DNA of 64,000 nucleotides, taken from positions 806,001 through 870,000 of the forward strand of contig QEYB01000466.1 of assembly GCA_017562135.1 (NCBI GenBank), given 5' to 3'. Below are positions 38,184 to 52,013 of this stretch, piece after piece. The position numbers were made by a program, and so were the translations under genes. Source of the DNA: Dipylidium caninum. Its lineage: Eukaryota; Platyhelminthes; Cestoda; Cyclophyllidea; Dipylidiidae. Numbering within the stretch: the first letter of the stretch is position 1; each line of letters starts with the position of its first letter. The notes under the pieces were generated by a model. It did no database searches. It saw only the letters and a list, made by a program, of their open reading frames with translations, and was not told the origin of the DNA.

Positions 38184-40866
38184 CTACGACACTTCTGACG
38201 CTTGAATTAGCATCTGTTGAATCGTTTCATTATTCTTCAAAATACTGGCCTTCTTCGCAGCTATCGTCTGACGATACTCCTTCTCCGTCTCTTGCAACTG
38301 CATCAATTCTTCGCGTAATTTCACTATATTCGGATTACTTTGGCTAAATTTACAAAGTAAATCAGTATACACCAACGATAATTTTCGTCTACCTGAGTTG
38401 AGAGGATGTAAAGCACTAAAATTTCGCTAACCCCTCAGTTTTTCTCAGTTGCTCTTGCCATCGCTCGTCCTCCTCCTTCCATTCTCTATACTCTGTTTGA
38501 ATGCTGCCCAAGTCCTCTTGCATCAGATCAACCAATTTGCCCAGGGGCAATGCTGATCTTGACAAATCTTGCAACACTTGGCACAACTTCTCCATTTCGC
38601 GTTCGGTCCCCTCGCGTTCGCGTTTAATGGCCACTTCATTAACTACCAGCGTATTCTGTGAAATAGTACGAGTTGTACAAGTTAAATTTACACACCCTGT
38701 GTACACTATGAGCTAATATTTATTCCAGAAATCGGGTAATCAAGATAAAAGTGGAGGATAATGAAGGTGAAATAACTTACAGACGACCCGTGTTGAGTAC
38801 TCTCGCCACCTAGTTCTCTCTTCGACTTCAGAAGTTTTGTTACGAGACCACCTGGGGAAAGGAGGGGAAAAGACCTCTGTTATCATCATTAAAAGTGTCA
38901 AAAGGGTTTCTTTCACATTGTGCCGGCTGGAAGAGCCCAGGATCAGGGTAGCATTCACTCCTAACAGAGTTAGCCGTCAGTCTAGGAGCGAGAGTGGAAG
39001 AAACAATGATATAAATGTCATACATACGAGGCACAGATCTCAGCATTACCTATCTCGACCGATCACACAGTTCGGATATATGAAACACCCACCATTCACC
39101 TGTCCGCTCTCATCGACCTCACTGAAATCGCCCTCACCACCACTGGTAGGCGCCACACGAACTCCCGACAAGTTCTCCTCCTCTCCCTCCTCCACACCTC
39201 CGTTCTCCTCATCCCCGTCATCCGAGAGGACCTCATTCTCCAGCAAGATTCCAACCACCGACGATGACAACTGTCCATTCACTCCTGTCTGCTCTACTTG
39301 CGGTTGCGTCTCCGCCTTGAAAAATCTTGGATAGACAGCAGAGTATCTTATTACCGTTTTGTAGGCGAAATTAATAACAGGCTTAAATTTTGACTTTCAC
39401 TACCAGAAAACCCCGACTTTTTTGCCTTAGTCTACCAACTTACTCAACAGGATGTGGCGGATCCGGTGAAAGCGCCTTAATTGAGTTCTGTCCCGGAGAA
39501 AGTCTTCATAAAATAAAGGAAAAAATGGACACATAACCGAAAATTCACCTCAGTTAAGGAGTATATGTCTATTAATTACATTTCATTCTCACTCACTTTG
39601 TGAACACATCTGCATTCGTAGCTGGTTTTTCGCTTTTAGGTGTTTCTAAAATAGATAAAACATACGGGAATTGGAAATGGAAGTGCAAAAGACCACCTCA
39701 TTTCAACGACAGACTTTCACACATAAGCACGATAAATCACATTAACGCCCGGAGAGGCAATTTATAGAATGCTTGTGTCGGAACTTAGGAAACAATGGCA
39801 TTAATAGCATAGGATTTAACCAGTAAGCGGTTTTTTGGAACCCTTCGCAGAAGGAGGTCTACTGGTTCGAGGTGGAGTTGAAGATGGTACAACACTGTCT
39901 GCCGCAGTAACAATGGGTTGTGGCGAGTTTAAATTTTCAGGCTCATCGTTAAATTGTATGGATGTCAGAGTTGGACACTTAGTTTCGATCTCATTTCTCG
40001 ACGTTACAGGAAGTTCTTTTGTTGTTTCTGGCTTCACGTCTATCGGCTGGAGAAGATTCAGGCGAAACCATGAAAAAATACCTTCAATGGTTGTGATTTA
40101 TTTGAAGGCTTCCTTGACGCACCCTCAACCTAAAAGTTTTAACCATCTTCTGGCAACGTAAAAAAATTGCCTTCTCCTTTGGCTTTTCTTTTGCGCGCTC
40201 ATTTCTATCCTTCGAACGACTTTTGGGGGCATTTCGTTTTTTACCATCACTCACAGAACGTTTGGTAGATTCATGCGAGGTGGATACTCTGGCAACAGCT
40301 ATGTACACCTGTTAACTAACCGAGTTTTACTTGAGATGTTTGATTCCTTCTTTCTTTCGTTTTTATCAGGCACTGCTGGGGGCACTTTAACTGCTTGTGC
40401 AACACCCAATGCTTTCGTAACACATGCAGCGTTATCAATCTACACGAGATAACATTGAATTTATCGCATTACACCCTTATTAGCAGCTTCGGCGAGAAGT
40501 TGGAGGAGGATATTTGTAGATTCTGCCTCCTTTCCCGATATAATATTACTAATTTTTACATTTGGGGGACTATTATGAACCACTGTGACAAAATCGATTA
40601 GTTTCTTGAGAAAAGCTGCTTTAGTTTCTTTATCCTTAATGCAATCAACGTTTAACTCCTCTCCCGTGAAGAGTCCTTTCATAATTCCCGTTGAACGCAT
40701 GACCTTAGAAATAAGATCAAAAGTGACAACCTACAGCTGTGCATATATCATGAATAAATCGAAATGGAGGCCGTGCAAGTAATTTTTCTGTCAGTGGCGG
40801 TCGTTTAATTAATTTTCCAAGCGTCTCCTGCGTCTTCTTTATGATTTTAGAATCAATTTCACCCAT
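38184..40866 (-). CDS. IFT54: Intraflagellar transport protein 54 (TRAF3IP1)
   Basis: IFT54 is an IFT-B subunit that binds tubulin/microtubules through its N-terminal CH-like domain and pairs with IFT20 through its C-terminal coiled coil. The N-terminal exon (40866-40735) encodes KKTQETLGKLIKRPPLTEKL and ARPPFRFIHDI, the family signature. The next exon (40703-40472) gives STGIMKGLFTGEEL, and 40437 onward continues with IDNAACVTKALG. A Lys/Arg-rich linker (SDGKKRNAPKSRSKDRNER) and an acidic/proline linker with RPPSAKGSKKP follow at 40308-39816 and 39282-39046. The C-terminal coiled coil has ALPLGKLVDLMQEDLGSIQ (about 38540) and AAKKASILKNNETIQQML (about 38230), both close to the animal consensus. 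The linker is shorter than in vertebrates. Exon borders in the linker are approximate. Confidence 0.93.
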
Positions 40867-42416
40867 TAGCACTGGGAAAAAAACAGCAGATGAAAGAATA
40901 CAGAAAAACAGCAAACACCTGTTCATGAGAGGATGCTTTTTGACAATTTGTGGTCTGACGTCGTGACATATGATGGGGATGATTCCTTCCAAATGAATCC
41001 ATTAACACTACAAATTTGGTGCTAATTTATAACTAAGTGCAATATGTGGATATGAGACGGCAAGAAGGTAAAGTATATCTATAAATAGCGAAACAATTTG
41101 TCAAATAGTGTTGGAAAAGACATAACATGTGTGTCAGAAAAAAATAATCAGAGTAATCCAATAAGTGTATGTGTATGGTTTATATTGCATGGAAATGAGG
41201 CAGTGGCAGCCTAAGGCGAATCAGAAAGGTATTTGCTCAAGGGGAACACGCGCATTGACGCTAAGTTGCCATGGCGCTCGATTAAACGCCTATATAAAAC
41301 AAATGCGCTCAATTATGTGAATATGTTCCAGTTGATTATTGGAGTACAATCGCGACACCAGTTGTCGCGTGTTGTCGTGAATTCACCAAGGATTTTGGGC
41401 CTCAACATTTTAAATGCTGTTTTTAGGCACTTCGACCGCCGCCATTTCCGTGTGACCGTCTCACCTCATAGAAACACATATTCCGGTAGCCGCAACGACT
41501 AAATAAAATGCATTATTTTGGCTCAATCTAAATTGCTGTTTTTGATCTTTTCTCAGCTCTGAACACAATGGGTCGAATGCCCATGGCAGCTTAGGGCACC
41601 CGTGAGATAGCTTCCTCCTTCCTCCTTCCCTCGAATACACGTTACTATCCTCACAACCGAGATTAACCCAATCCCTATTCCACACGCTAGATCGGAAAGC
41701 GCACCCCAGATCCAAGAATACACAGGCCGACAGCGACGGAACGACAAAAGAAGTCACACGTTGGCACAACATGTTCATTACAGCTTTCAACTGTAGGAGT
41801 GGAAAAGAAGCGGTCTAGTTGGGAAACAGCACCATAATCGCTAATAAAACCATTGTGCAGCAGAAACCAACCCCAAGAGATAAACAGTTATAAGCACACA
41901 AAGTGATGAATGACAAGTTTCAAACCGAAGACGACTATGTCCAAGTGGACTTGAAATCGTACATGAGAACAAGCAAAAATCAAACATTTAACGCGCGGGA
42001 CCGGCAGAGAGTAGTGGTGGGAACAAGCGGGAGGGGGTAATCGCGGTCAAGGAGGGCGAGTGGGACCAGATGAAGGCGAGAAGGCACGAAGGGGCAGAAT
42101 AATGAAAAGCCGACTCGTGTAAGCGATTGTGGTTGGAAACAGAAAAAAGATTCAAGATAGGCATACTAGAAAAATATACACGTACATCTTCAATGAGGCG
42201 TAAAAAGAGAAACAAATAGGCATGAGACGAGCGACAATCAAACGTATACCCACACGTGCACAAATAAGTTTCCATTTCGGAAAAGATAACTTCTTCCTTC
42301 ATCATTGCAAATTGAATTCGGTAGCCAGAGAAATGACGGGGGTTGATTTCAAGCTAATGATGATGAAAGCGAGGGTAAGGGAGGAGGGGAAAAAGGGAAA
42401 CGGGATGATGCACTCA
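40867..42416. other. Intergenic region upstream of IFT54 and downstream of adducin
   Basis: It holds the presumed IFT54 promoter (minus strand) and the adducin 3' flank. An X-box-like site at 41265-41278 is listed separately. A plus-strand frame at 41233-41502 has no family features and is regarded as chance. Confidence 0.55.
41265..41278. promoter_or_regulatory. X-box-like motif about 400 bases upstream of the IFT54 start
   Basis: GTTGCCATGGCGCT matches the RFX X-box GTTGCCATGGCAAC at the first eleven positions. RFX factors drive IFT genes in nematodes, flies and vertebrates. The site lies upstream of the minus-strand IFT54 gene, farther away than is usual for functional X-boxes if the start codon and not a distal 5' UTR exon is the reference. 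Confidence 0.4.
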
Positions 42417-45400
42417 TTAAACTGCAATTGTTGCGTGCTTTGACTTCTTCTTGAATGTAGGGAAGCGAAAAGTGCCCCATCTGCTCTTCTTCTTTCCAAC
42501 CTTTGCTTTAAGCTGAAAGGCAGAAAAAGAACGCTGCTCATGACTGTCAATAGACGAACTCTTGTCGTAAAAAAAGATTATTTAAATAGTAAGACTACCT
42601 ATTCACATAAAATTTAATACAAGTCGCCAAAGTCAAGTAAAACGCCTGAAAGGGATTGAAACTGCAACTCCGATGGAAAGTGGAGTTAAGAAAAGGGAAG
42701 GGAAAACAAACCTCCTCGTCGTCAGAGGCCGCAGCATCGATGGGTTCCAGAGTATTACAACTGCGAGCTGAGTAGTTGACTAAAAGTAAGAAAAAGGCGG
42801 ATTCCAAACAAATAATAAGAGGGAAGAGGGTAGGAGATGAAGTGACCAAATCAACTGGAGACGATGGTTACTGTGCCGCAGACGTCGAAGATTAGGTGTA
42901 AAAGTCGACCCACACAGAGACCCTTCAATTAGCTAACCTGTCAAATGAAAGCACTGCTGAAAGTGCGCTCCAAAACGTGAAACTAAAATCGTCAAATAAT
43001 GAACAGTGACTTGTTGAACTTATGTCAAGACGACACAGTACCGTTTATGGGTTATTCTTTACGACAGGAAAGCCTGATGGAGAGTTCGGGGCAAATATAC
43101 AAGTAACACCTAGAATCTCATAATCCGCGGGAGAAAAAGGAAGCAAAAAACTCCCTTCCCCGCTCAAACAGGAATTCAACTCACCTAGATTTCTTGCATG
43201 AGCTGGAAGGCTGGCGCTTTTACTTGCCAAATCCGATCTTGGCGTGGGCGGTGTTCGAGGCTCCTCAATCACCAACTCCGGCTTTTCGTGGTGAACCTTT
43301 GACCCTGGATTACATGGCCGACAGGAAATATACGTGAGGAAGGGACACAAAGGTGACGAGACTGGTACTCCACGGTTACGCGATAATGTATGTTTGGGAA
43401 AGGAAGAAACGCATGCAATGAAAGATACTCTATGGCCAGTTTTAAAGCATGACTTAAACGATCAGCTAAGATGCAATTTGTCTCCTTGGCTCTACAAATA
43501 ATTCCCAAGCCGGGTAAAAAACATTCAACAGCGTTCCGCGTAATCAGCAACAAATCGTAAATGATCATTTGTACCAAATTCCAAGTTCAAAAAGGACCAC
43601 TCTGAAAGAAAACAACTGATTCTCAAAGGTAGGAATCAAGTTCACATAACATTCCCCAATATAGACGAGAAATAACAATTGGCCAAGCTAAAGAGACAAC
43701 AATCAAGAAACAATAAAAACATTCCAAATGGCGAAGCACTTCAGTCACCCGTAGAGGAGCAGACAAAAGTTAAATTTGAATGAATTAGAAAAAAAATGTC
43801 TCGAGCTGCAGGTGGGCAGAAATCTTCGCACAGCAACGGTGGAAACGCAAAAACCTCACGAAAGCGCAAACTCCGGACAGAACAAAGTCGGTGAAAATGC
43901 GGTGCCAGCAAAAGTGCGCCAACATGAGGGCGGTGGCCACGCAAGTTCCCATGGCCAGAGTAATGTCTACGCAAAATTTTTCAGTTAATAGGAAAAGCAA
44001 ATGAGCCTTCATAGGAAACTTCACAAAAATTTTATAGGCTTTTGGATATTTCACGAATTTTGAATAAACAAGTTTACGGTTTGGGAGACAGAAAGTAATT
44101 ACAACCAATTTGACCCACCAGTTAAGTAAGAATAGGTCAGAGCGGCAAAAAACGACTAGAAGTTGAGCCATATTTTATTGGCACAGTTTAGTTCTACCAA
44201 GACTGGTATTACGTAAGTAAATGACACGACATGTCTGTCACTTTGGCGTGATAGTGTAGAGTTGAACCAGGTTAAACGAGAAAGCGATTGTCCGAGCAAT
44301 AAAAAAACAGTCGAATAAAATCACACTCAACGTGTGGACGGGTAGTCGCCCAAACGTGAGTTTATAATTCATGACAGGCAACAATAACGCAAACACGACA
44401 TGCAGATTGAAGTGTGCACGACAGGCCTTTGAGAGATCAATAGCGGGACACACACGTCTTAATGTAAACCATAAGCTAAGAAACGAGAGCATGCACCGGT
44501 AAAGGAGAATGATATGCAAATGACAGGGCAACACAACAATATTAACCACTGGGGTTTATGCATGCACGCAGAGACAGAGAGAGAGGACAGTCAGTGTGCG
44601 GACGAAAAATGCGATGAAGTGGAGGGCGGGAGGGAGGGAAACCAGGTGGCTTACGATCATGGGCTGAAAAGGTTGACGACTTCTTGCCACGCCGACCCGA
44701 CTTTCGTCCAGACGTGGTCTTCTTGTCCAGAGTAGAGGCCGCTGAGGGCGAGAGCACAAGGGGAGGAACGGCGGCAGCGGTGGAGAGCTCTTCAATACTT
44801 TGCCGTGCTTGACGCCCGTCCACAGGCGTCGAATGATGGTGTTGGGAAATTTGTGAGACGAATAGATGGTCTATATGGCGAGAGTGCGCGACAAACGACG
44901 GAAAGCGACGGTAAAAGCAGGCCAGAACGCATGCACGATGATGACGAAAAATGAAAAGCGCGCAGGGTGAGATTTTACGCGACCGAAAACATACCCAAGC
45001 GGACAAAATCAAAGAAAGCGTGGAGTCAAGGTGCAAGGGAAAATGAGAATAACACACCAGTTCCCGTCTTGGAGAGCCACTGATTGCGTTGTACTCCCTT
45101 TTCTCGATTTGTTCGTATGGTATTCGCGATTCTAGAAAGGACGAGTGAAGTGCAGATGGCGGGAGATTAACCTTAGGTTTACAAGGTTTTCTGTAATTGC
45201 ACTAAGTGAGAGTTCCACAGATTTCATAAGTAGTCATAAATGTCGACATGGAGGAAAAAAGGTATACCGGAATTTGTAAACAGAACTAGACCAAAAGGTC
45301 AAGTAAAATAAAAAGTTGCACTTAGTGATTTACTAGTAAACTAGAATCATCCTACCTATGGAAGCACCGAAAATAATGTGATCAACTGACTCAGAAATCT

Positions 45401-48400
45401 GTTTTGCTCCTGCCTCAGTAGCTGCAGTCACTTCGTCCACTTCACTAGCGTCGGCTGCTGTAGTATCAGAGAGAAATCCCGTAGTATACAAATTATTCGC
45501 CTGGTTAGGCGTGGAACCCGTTCCCCACGGCAAATCCGAGGGTGGTCGACGGAGCAGATTAGGGTTTCGATAAGAATACCCCGTCCGGTAACCAGCACTG
45601 TCGAGCATTCTCATCTGAGCCTCGAATTCCATCTCACCCACACCCCATCCAGAAATATCTACGGGGGACAACGTGAGTTTTATGTGGATAAAAAATGGCA
45701 AGCTACCTGAAAAACAATCAAAACTCCACTGTGCAATTCATGAAGGTGAATATTATGATGCAAAAAGATAAGGTGGGCCACAACAAACTACCTCAGCATA
45801 ATTTAATGTTACTGTGAGTCAAGAGGATAGAAAACAGACATGGGGAGAGGAGATAGAGAAGGCGATTGTTTTATGACCACAAGGAAGGGCGAAAGGCAAA
45901 TTACAACTTCTACCTCTACTACTATGTGAATGTGAGTTAGTCAATCGTTCACCTTTGAGAAAGGAAAAAGCCCAACGCTTTAACTAAAAACCGGAAAAAG
46001 TCAAAAGCTGAGAAGGTAGTAAAAATACTTTCTTCAGTAAAGAAACTAGCGTAAGCAGTCAGTCGTTTCACATGGAAAGGCGTGCTTAAAGGGATGCATT
46101 TCCAATTTCAAATATTAGCTTTGGGAGGGGAATGTATTTTGGAGTGATTGACCTAAATCGTCACTGATAGACAATAAAACAGAAGAAATGAAGGGAGAAA
46201 TAGCAGATAAAGTTCCGAATTACAGTGACAGACTCTACGGTATCAATTGAGAATATGGATATGTGGAATACACTTACTAGCCGTAATATAAGACATAGGG
46301 TAAACGTACTCCACTCCTGCTTGATTTTATGATACGCAAAAGTTTAAATTGTACCGTAAAGCATATGTGGAAGAAAGGAAACGTGAGAAAGTTCCCCAAG
46401 AAGTAGAAATAATTTATAGCAGTGAGGAATTCTAAAAAAATGGGGGAAAAGCGGTGAGAATGAAAGTAGCCGCACCGGTAACTCCACTGCTCGTCGATTT
46501 GGCTCCAATCCCATTGACTTGAGTGTCGCACGTGCTCTCACCGTTGGTACACACATGGGATTCAGCTGCGAAGGGGACGGCACTTTGTTCAGCAGCCTCA
46601 TGGTAATTACCCGATTGTTCTGCTTCTTTTTTCTCATCTTGAGAATCAGTTTTTGCGGAGGTGAGGACGAGTTCATTGAGCAGGTTCGGCCCACAACCAA
46701 GCTGGAGTAGACGCATCTGAAGGATACGAATGAGACAATAGACATCAGAAATTTAACATTGGAGCCGATATTTACATCGTTCATAGTCGTATTATATAGA
46801 ATATGTATTTTTCTAAGTGAAATTTGAATCCGGCAAAAAAAAGTTCAAAAAAGAAGATCGGAAATGCCCAACCGAGAGAAAAAGGACATTTAGAGTTAGT
46901 AGAGAGGAAAATGTGTCAAATATTCAACGAATTTGGAAAAAAAAACAACAATTGAATTAGCAAAAGAATAAGTAATGAAGAAAACAATGAAAAGCAATTA
47001 TTCAATTCATGCTCTCAAAAGTGTCACGAAAGGAAAGAGCACAAATGTTGTAAGGTGATATGGGTGAGAACAGGAAATGGTAGGCCATTGCAAACAGCAC
47101 ACGAAACAATGAATCACCAAACCGGAAAAGGGGATAGAGTAGGGGAGAAGTAAAACTACCAAGGTTCTCGACTAACCGATCACCTTAGGAGTATGAAATG
47201 AGCAATTGAAATTGTTGAAAAAAAAGGGCCCGTGTTAATTGACAATTCCACACTAGGGGTGTGCCTTACTTGAGTCTGACAGGCGCTAATGACCCTCTTT
47301 ATGAGATACCAAGCCTCGGGTATGGTAGATGCAGCCACCGTAACACCCTTGTTACGCAGGAAGAGAACCTTGGCGTTGCCCAGATCTACCCGTATTGTAT
47401 CGGCCTCAGTGCCATCTGTGACTATTCCCGCGTAGTCATGGTATCTTACACTCGGTAGCAGCCCAAAGCCTCTGGACTAACTGGAAGTAGGCCTGATTTG
47501 ATGCAAGAAACCTAGAAATTAGAAATAAACAAGCCATATGTGCATCCTATACTTAATTGTGACTTATAGAAGCCTTGGGTGACAAACACACCAATGGTTT
47601 CATAGCACAAGGATTTAAACTAGTTGCAAAGTCAATCAAAAAATGCTCAAGATGGCTAGACTTGACTAATAGACAGAATCAACAAGTGCAACAACTACGC
47701 AAGATGACTTAAAAAGGTACACCGATCAGAAAAAAAAGAAGCGTACTGCGACTACATCCGGAAGATGGACATGCGCAACACAGTTGATGTCACTCCGTGT
47801 ACTGTGAACAGCCGAGTGCAAATTCCAACCCGCTCTGTTAACGCCCAACACTGTGCTTCCAGGATCCAAGACATTACCTACGCAACAAGAAGTAAATCGG
47901 GATAAATGGTCGCATTTGACTCGAGGCAAGCCCAAAGACCGGTTGCACAAGCGATTTATTCGATTTCCGTAATTTACCATTTCATTTAAATATGGCCAAA
48001 TTTGCATGATGTTAAGCAGGTGACAAAAACAAAGTATGCACCAACATGAGAGATGAAAAAGCCACCCCAGGTATTTTCACAGTGTAGGGTGTAGTCACTC
48101 CAAGAGTAACTAGCAACCCTCGAACGAGTGCCCTACGCCAATCACGTATTTAAAAAATCATTCCGCTGGAATGTAGCCAAATTATTCAATCCGACACATA
48201 TTCGGCGCACTTAGTGTAGAACTGCAAAAAAAACCATATTATTTTTAAAAATAGAGATGCAGCTGAGCGTGCCAAAATACTTTACATAATTTGTAAGTGT
48301 AAACCCAATAACGATAAAAGTTAGCAATATTTAAGAGAATCATTAATGCCACGCAAATACTCCTTGATGACATACAAACATGTAGAAAACATCAAATATA

Positions 48401-51035
48401 AGCATAAAAATGTCCATCCTAGCACATACTAATTACCACATTAACAAAAATGTCGAAATTATTTTGCCACCTGTAAGCTTTGCCTGGGTCCTGTTGACAA
48501 AAGAGCCAAATAGAACTTATAACGAATCCTGCGAGTGGACATTCATAGACGACAAACCCACAACTTGCGCGGGAGTTTACGACCTTGTAAACGGTATAAA
48601 ATGGAGGCAATTTCTGACAGCACGACCAATGTGGGAGGTGAAACAGTGCTCTCAAATGCAATGTTTAGTGGTGGGATAATGTCAAAGAGAATATTTACAA
48701 TATTACAAAATGGAAAATATCAGCGGAAAGCAAACAATCAGAGTATTTTCAACCGATCAATTTTCTAAGAGTCACTTTTTGCAAAACTATGCAGTGATAG
48801 GAAGAAAATGATGATACGATGAGATAAAGTCCGCAAGAAATAAAACATACCAACGAAATCGGAGCTAGATGTTATGCTAACAATAGGATAAAGTAATTAA
48901 GAGTTTGAAATATTTCCTCTACCAAAACACTATTGTTTTTAAATTATGATCTCAAATACATTTGTAAGGCACTAATAAACGAAACTTAAAGTTGAGTATA
49001 GACAAGCATAGCGAAATAAAAAAACCCGACATTTGTAACAGTTCTGATGCCAACTGCAGACTGTCTAAATATCCAGTAACGGCTGCAAAAAGGGCGAGGA
49101 GCGGTTCAATAAATGACTTATAAAACTAAGAACACGAATGAAACACAAATATGAGTTACATAGCATTTTCTTCAAAAAGCTAAAGAAACCTTAATATTGG
49201 CCAGTTCCACGTTAAAGGTTGATTAGATACAATTACATTCAAGAACGAATATTGGTGTTGCTCCTGGTACACGAGTGCAAATTTCGCGTTTACTTGGCCA
49301 TAAAGAAAGATTTATTCGAGAATTCTGAATATGCACACACATGAAATCAACGAAGCAAAAGTGGTGCGCACCAACAACCAGGCTGTGGTTGGTAATAACC
49401 CAAAAAGGAACCAAATTTGCAAAGACAACCAAGTACAAGCTTTCGGCCGTTAAAGTAGCACGATACTTATATTGTAGGATAGTGCCAAGAAAATGTCACA
49501 ACTACCACTAAAAATAGGATATATATGTATACATTGTAAAACATGCAAAGGCAATATAGGCAGAAATAATCATGTTAAATAACATAGAGCAAAAAACCAT
49601 TTTCTGAAACTAGCCCAATAAAAATTTGCAAACCTCCTCAAGACGTTTTAATAAATTGATTCAAGTACAGGACTTTGATGACTCATAAAGCCTTATTGAT
49701 GCCCACTATACGCACAATAGAAACTTCCACTATACGTGGAAGCGAAAATAATAAGAACAAGTAAACAAAGTATTTCCGGATTCTAAATCTTCGTCAGATA
49801 AGTGAAAATCTCGAAAAAAACAGTAATGATCACAATATCTGCACGCGGTGACATTTGTGATCCAATCACACACCCATCTAACAAAAAATACGTTGTTCAC
49901 CAAAACTAAAGTTATTCTTCGAAAAAAGTTTGAAAACTGAATGTACAAACAAGTTAGCTCAAGTTTTCAAAACTATAAAGTTTCGATGAAAATTATGAGG
50001 CGCAGTTAATTCGTTAAATAGGCTATTAAGTTTGAAATTTAAAACAGGGTAATGGAAAAAACTCAACAACATGCACTTTCAAAGAACATAAATTTACCTC
50101 GACCATTAACTTTCACCAAAGTTGAAGCTTGCACCTCGTGATAAAGAAGACCAAATGGGTTGACCAAATATTCGTCTTCTCCGCATTTTGCCTAGAGGGT
50201 AAAATGTGATAATCACTTTTGGTCATTACACCACAGAAAGTATAGAAACATTTTACAAGAATTAAATAAAGCCATTAGTAAAATGTTCTATATGCAAAAG
50301 GTGAAAATTACACGAATATCGGTTTTGGAAGTTAAGAAAATATTTAGAAACTATAAAACATGAGTAGCAGATAGCTATCCTACCGAAATTTGATTGTATA
50401 TTGAATTCGTCCACCCATTTAAATCTATAAGTCGACAGAGCGCAGCCAATTGGCAACGAATCAATCTTTCCTCACGAGTGTAACGGATGGCATCATCCCC
50501 ACGTAAATCATTTATTGGGATTGTTGGTGTATTCCCTAGAGAACAGAAAAAAATATGGAAAGCGCAAAAGCACATATATGAAAGTGAAATTTGGGTTTTG
50601 AAGGTTACGACGCAATTGTGTTAGCACCAAAGATAACATACGTATGAAGCCGCTGCACACGGCAGTAAGGATACCTGAACGCATTAACCATAAGATGTTA
50701 CATGCAACACTTTCGGTGGGGATTTAAAAGGCCAAAATGAAATATTTTTCTCAAATCGAAAAAAAAACGTTAAACAAATGCTATTCCGGTGTCGGTGGTG
50801 GGTGGAAAAGGTATGACTCAGGCGGCTCACCCTTAAAATCGCTCATCGAACCTGCTTTAGCATGCATATTCAGAAGTTCACTCAGTTGCTGTAGAGCACC
50901 GCCTGCATTGAGACTTGAAGAAATGATATTTCTTGATAGCGCCTCCCCCAGTAGGTCCGACTGTCTTGACGAAATGCCATTCTTGCCGCTGGGACTGTCT
51001 CCAGCTATGTTCGTTAAAGTTGTATTTTTTTCCAT
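42417..51035 (-). CDS. Adducin (spectrin-actin capping protein)
   Basis: Adducin caps actin filaments and links them to spectrin under the membrane. Exons: 51035-50831, 50535-50384, 50191-50098, 47877-47747, 47511-47270, 46716-46476, 45658-45356, about 45137-45058, 44817-44655, 43304-43185, 42767-42712, 42512-42417. The class II aldolase-like head is clear: [82 protein letters not shown]. The neck has [20 protein letters not shown]. The tail ends in the MARCKS-like basic domain ([19 protein letters not shown]), the calmodulin/PKC-regulated site. The stop codon is at 42417. Two intervals are imperfect: a one-base frame break inside the 47511-47270 exon, and an unresolved phase between the exons ending at 45356 and starting near 45137. 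The single gene presumably stands in for the vertebrate alpha/beta/gamma set. Confidence 0.93.
47878..50097 (-). other. Long adducin intron
   Basis: Intron of 2.2 kb inside the aldolase-like head region. AT-rich. The open frames within it (e.g. 48410-48679 on the plus strand) show no family features and no splice context. Confidence 0.65.
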
Positions 51036-52013
51036 TTTGAATTTTTGGAGATATTGTACAGAAAGCTACACCAAGCGTGTCGGCACACGAGCGCAAACCA
51101 TCGAAGCAAATCTTTCGGAATTTGCGGTCACCGGCATTTTTTGGATCATTAAAACAAACTTTAAAACTTTAAAACTGCATGAAACTGCTTTTAAAATACC
51201 ATTAAATAACAAAAACCTATTTTTAAAAACCCGTTAATAAACTAATTATATTAAGAATTGATGTCATTTTTTCCGTACAGCGGCAAATTGATTTTTTTGG
51301 TACTCTGACGCGACCGCCGAGGTTATCAAATGAATCTCAGCAATATTTTCTCCACATGACCATCCCTCATGTATACACAGCTTCACCAAAATCTTTAGAC
51401 AGATTTGGATGTACTCGCTTTATTTGTCTTCCTTATCTTCTTATCAACTTTCCCCTCAAAAGACGACATAAGCCTTAAACTTGCCTCTGCTAATCGAAGA
51501 ATGGGAAAAATAATGGTACATACAACAGCGCCCAGACGTTAGCACTAGTATAGGACAACCAAATACCGCTTCAGAGATGTTTCCACCTCAATAAAACTCT
51601 TTCCGACACTTCTACTTGTGTAAAAATCTAGACCCTCCGCCTCACCGCGCACAACTGACAAACCTTTTCTATTAGCCCCCGCCCCTCCCCCCCCCCCACC
51701 ATTTGTCGTGTTAATTCGACGGCATATAAGATACCTAACGCTAGCACCGCTCAAGCGTTACATTCATAATTTGTATTTTTGAAGCTTACCACACCGCAAT
51801 TATAATTAAGCCATAAGAAAGACTCATCTCATCAAAGAGATTCATTAGAAGAAAAGTCGACTAGATACTTGATACAGCCATCAGAAGTGTCTTTTGTACG
51901 CACGCTTCTGATTTTTGTTGCATGAAAACGATGAAATGCACGATCATGGGGATTGGTAAAATAACAAGATAGGAAGCACGCATATGGGTTGAACTAGTTG
52001 AAAGTCCAGATGA
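51036..52013. other. Intergenic, adducin 5' flank
   Basis: Presumed adducin promoter and the 3' flank of the next minus-strand gene. A C-run sits at about 51680-51700. No gene was seen. Confidence 0.55.

Noticed and set aside
43776..43988. Plus-strand 70-codon frame with a charged, coiled-coil-like start.
   Set aside because: It lies in an adducin intron on the opposite strand with no splice or promoter context.
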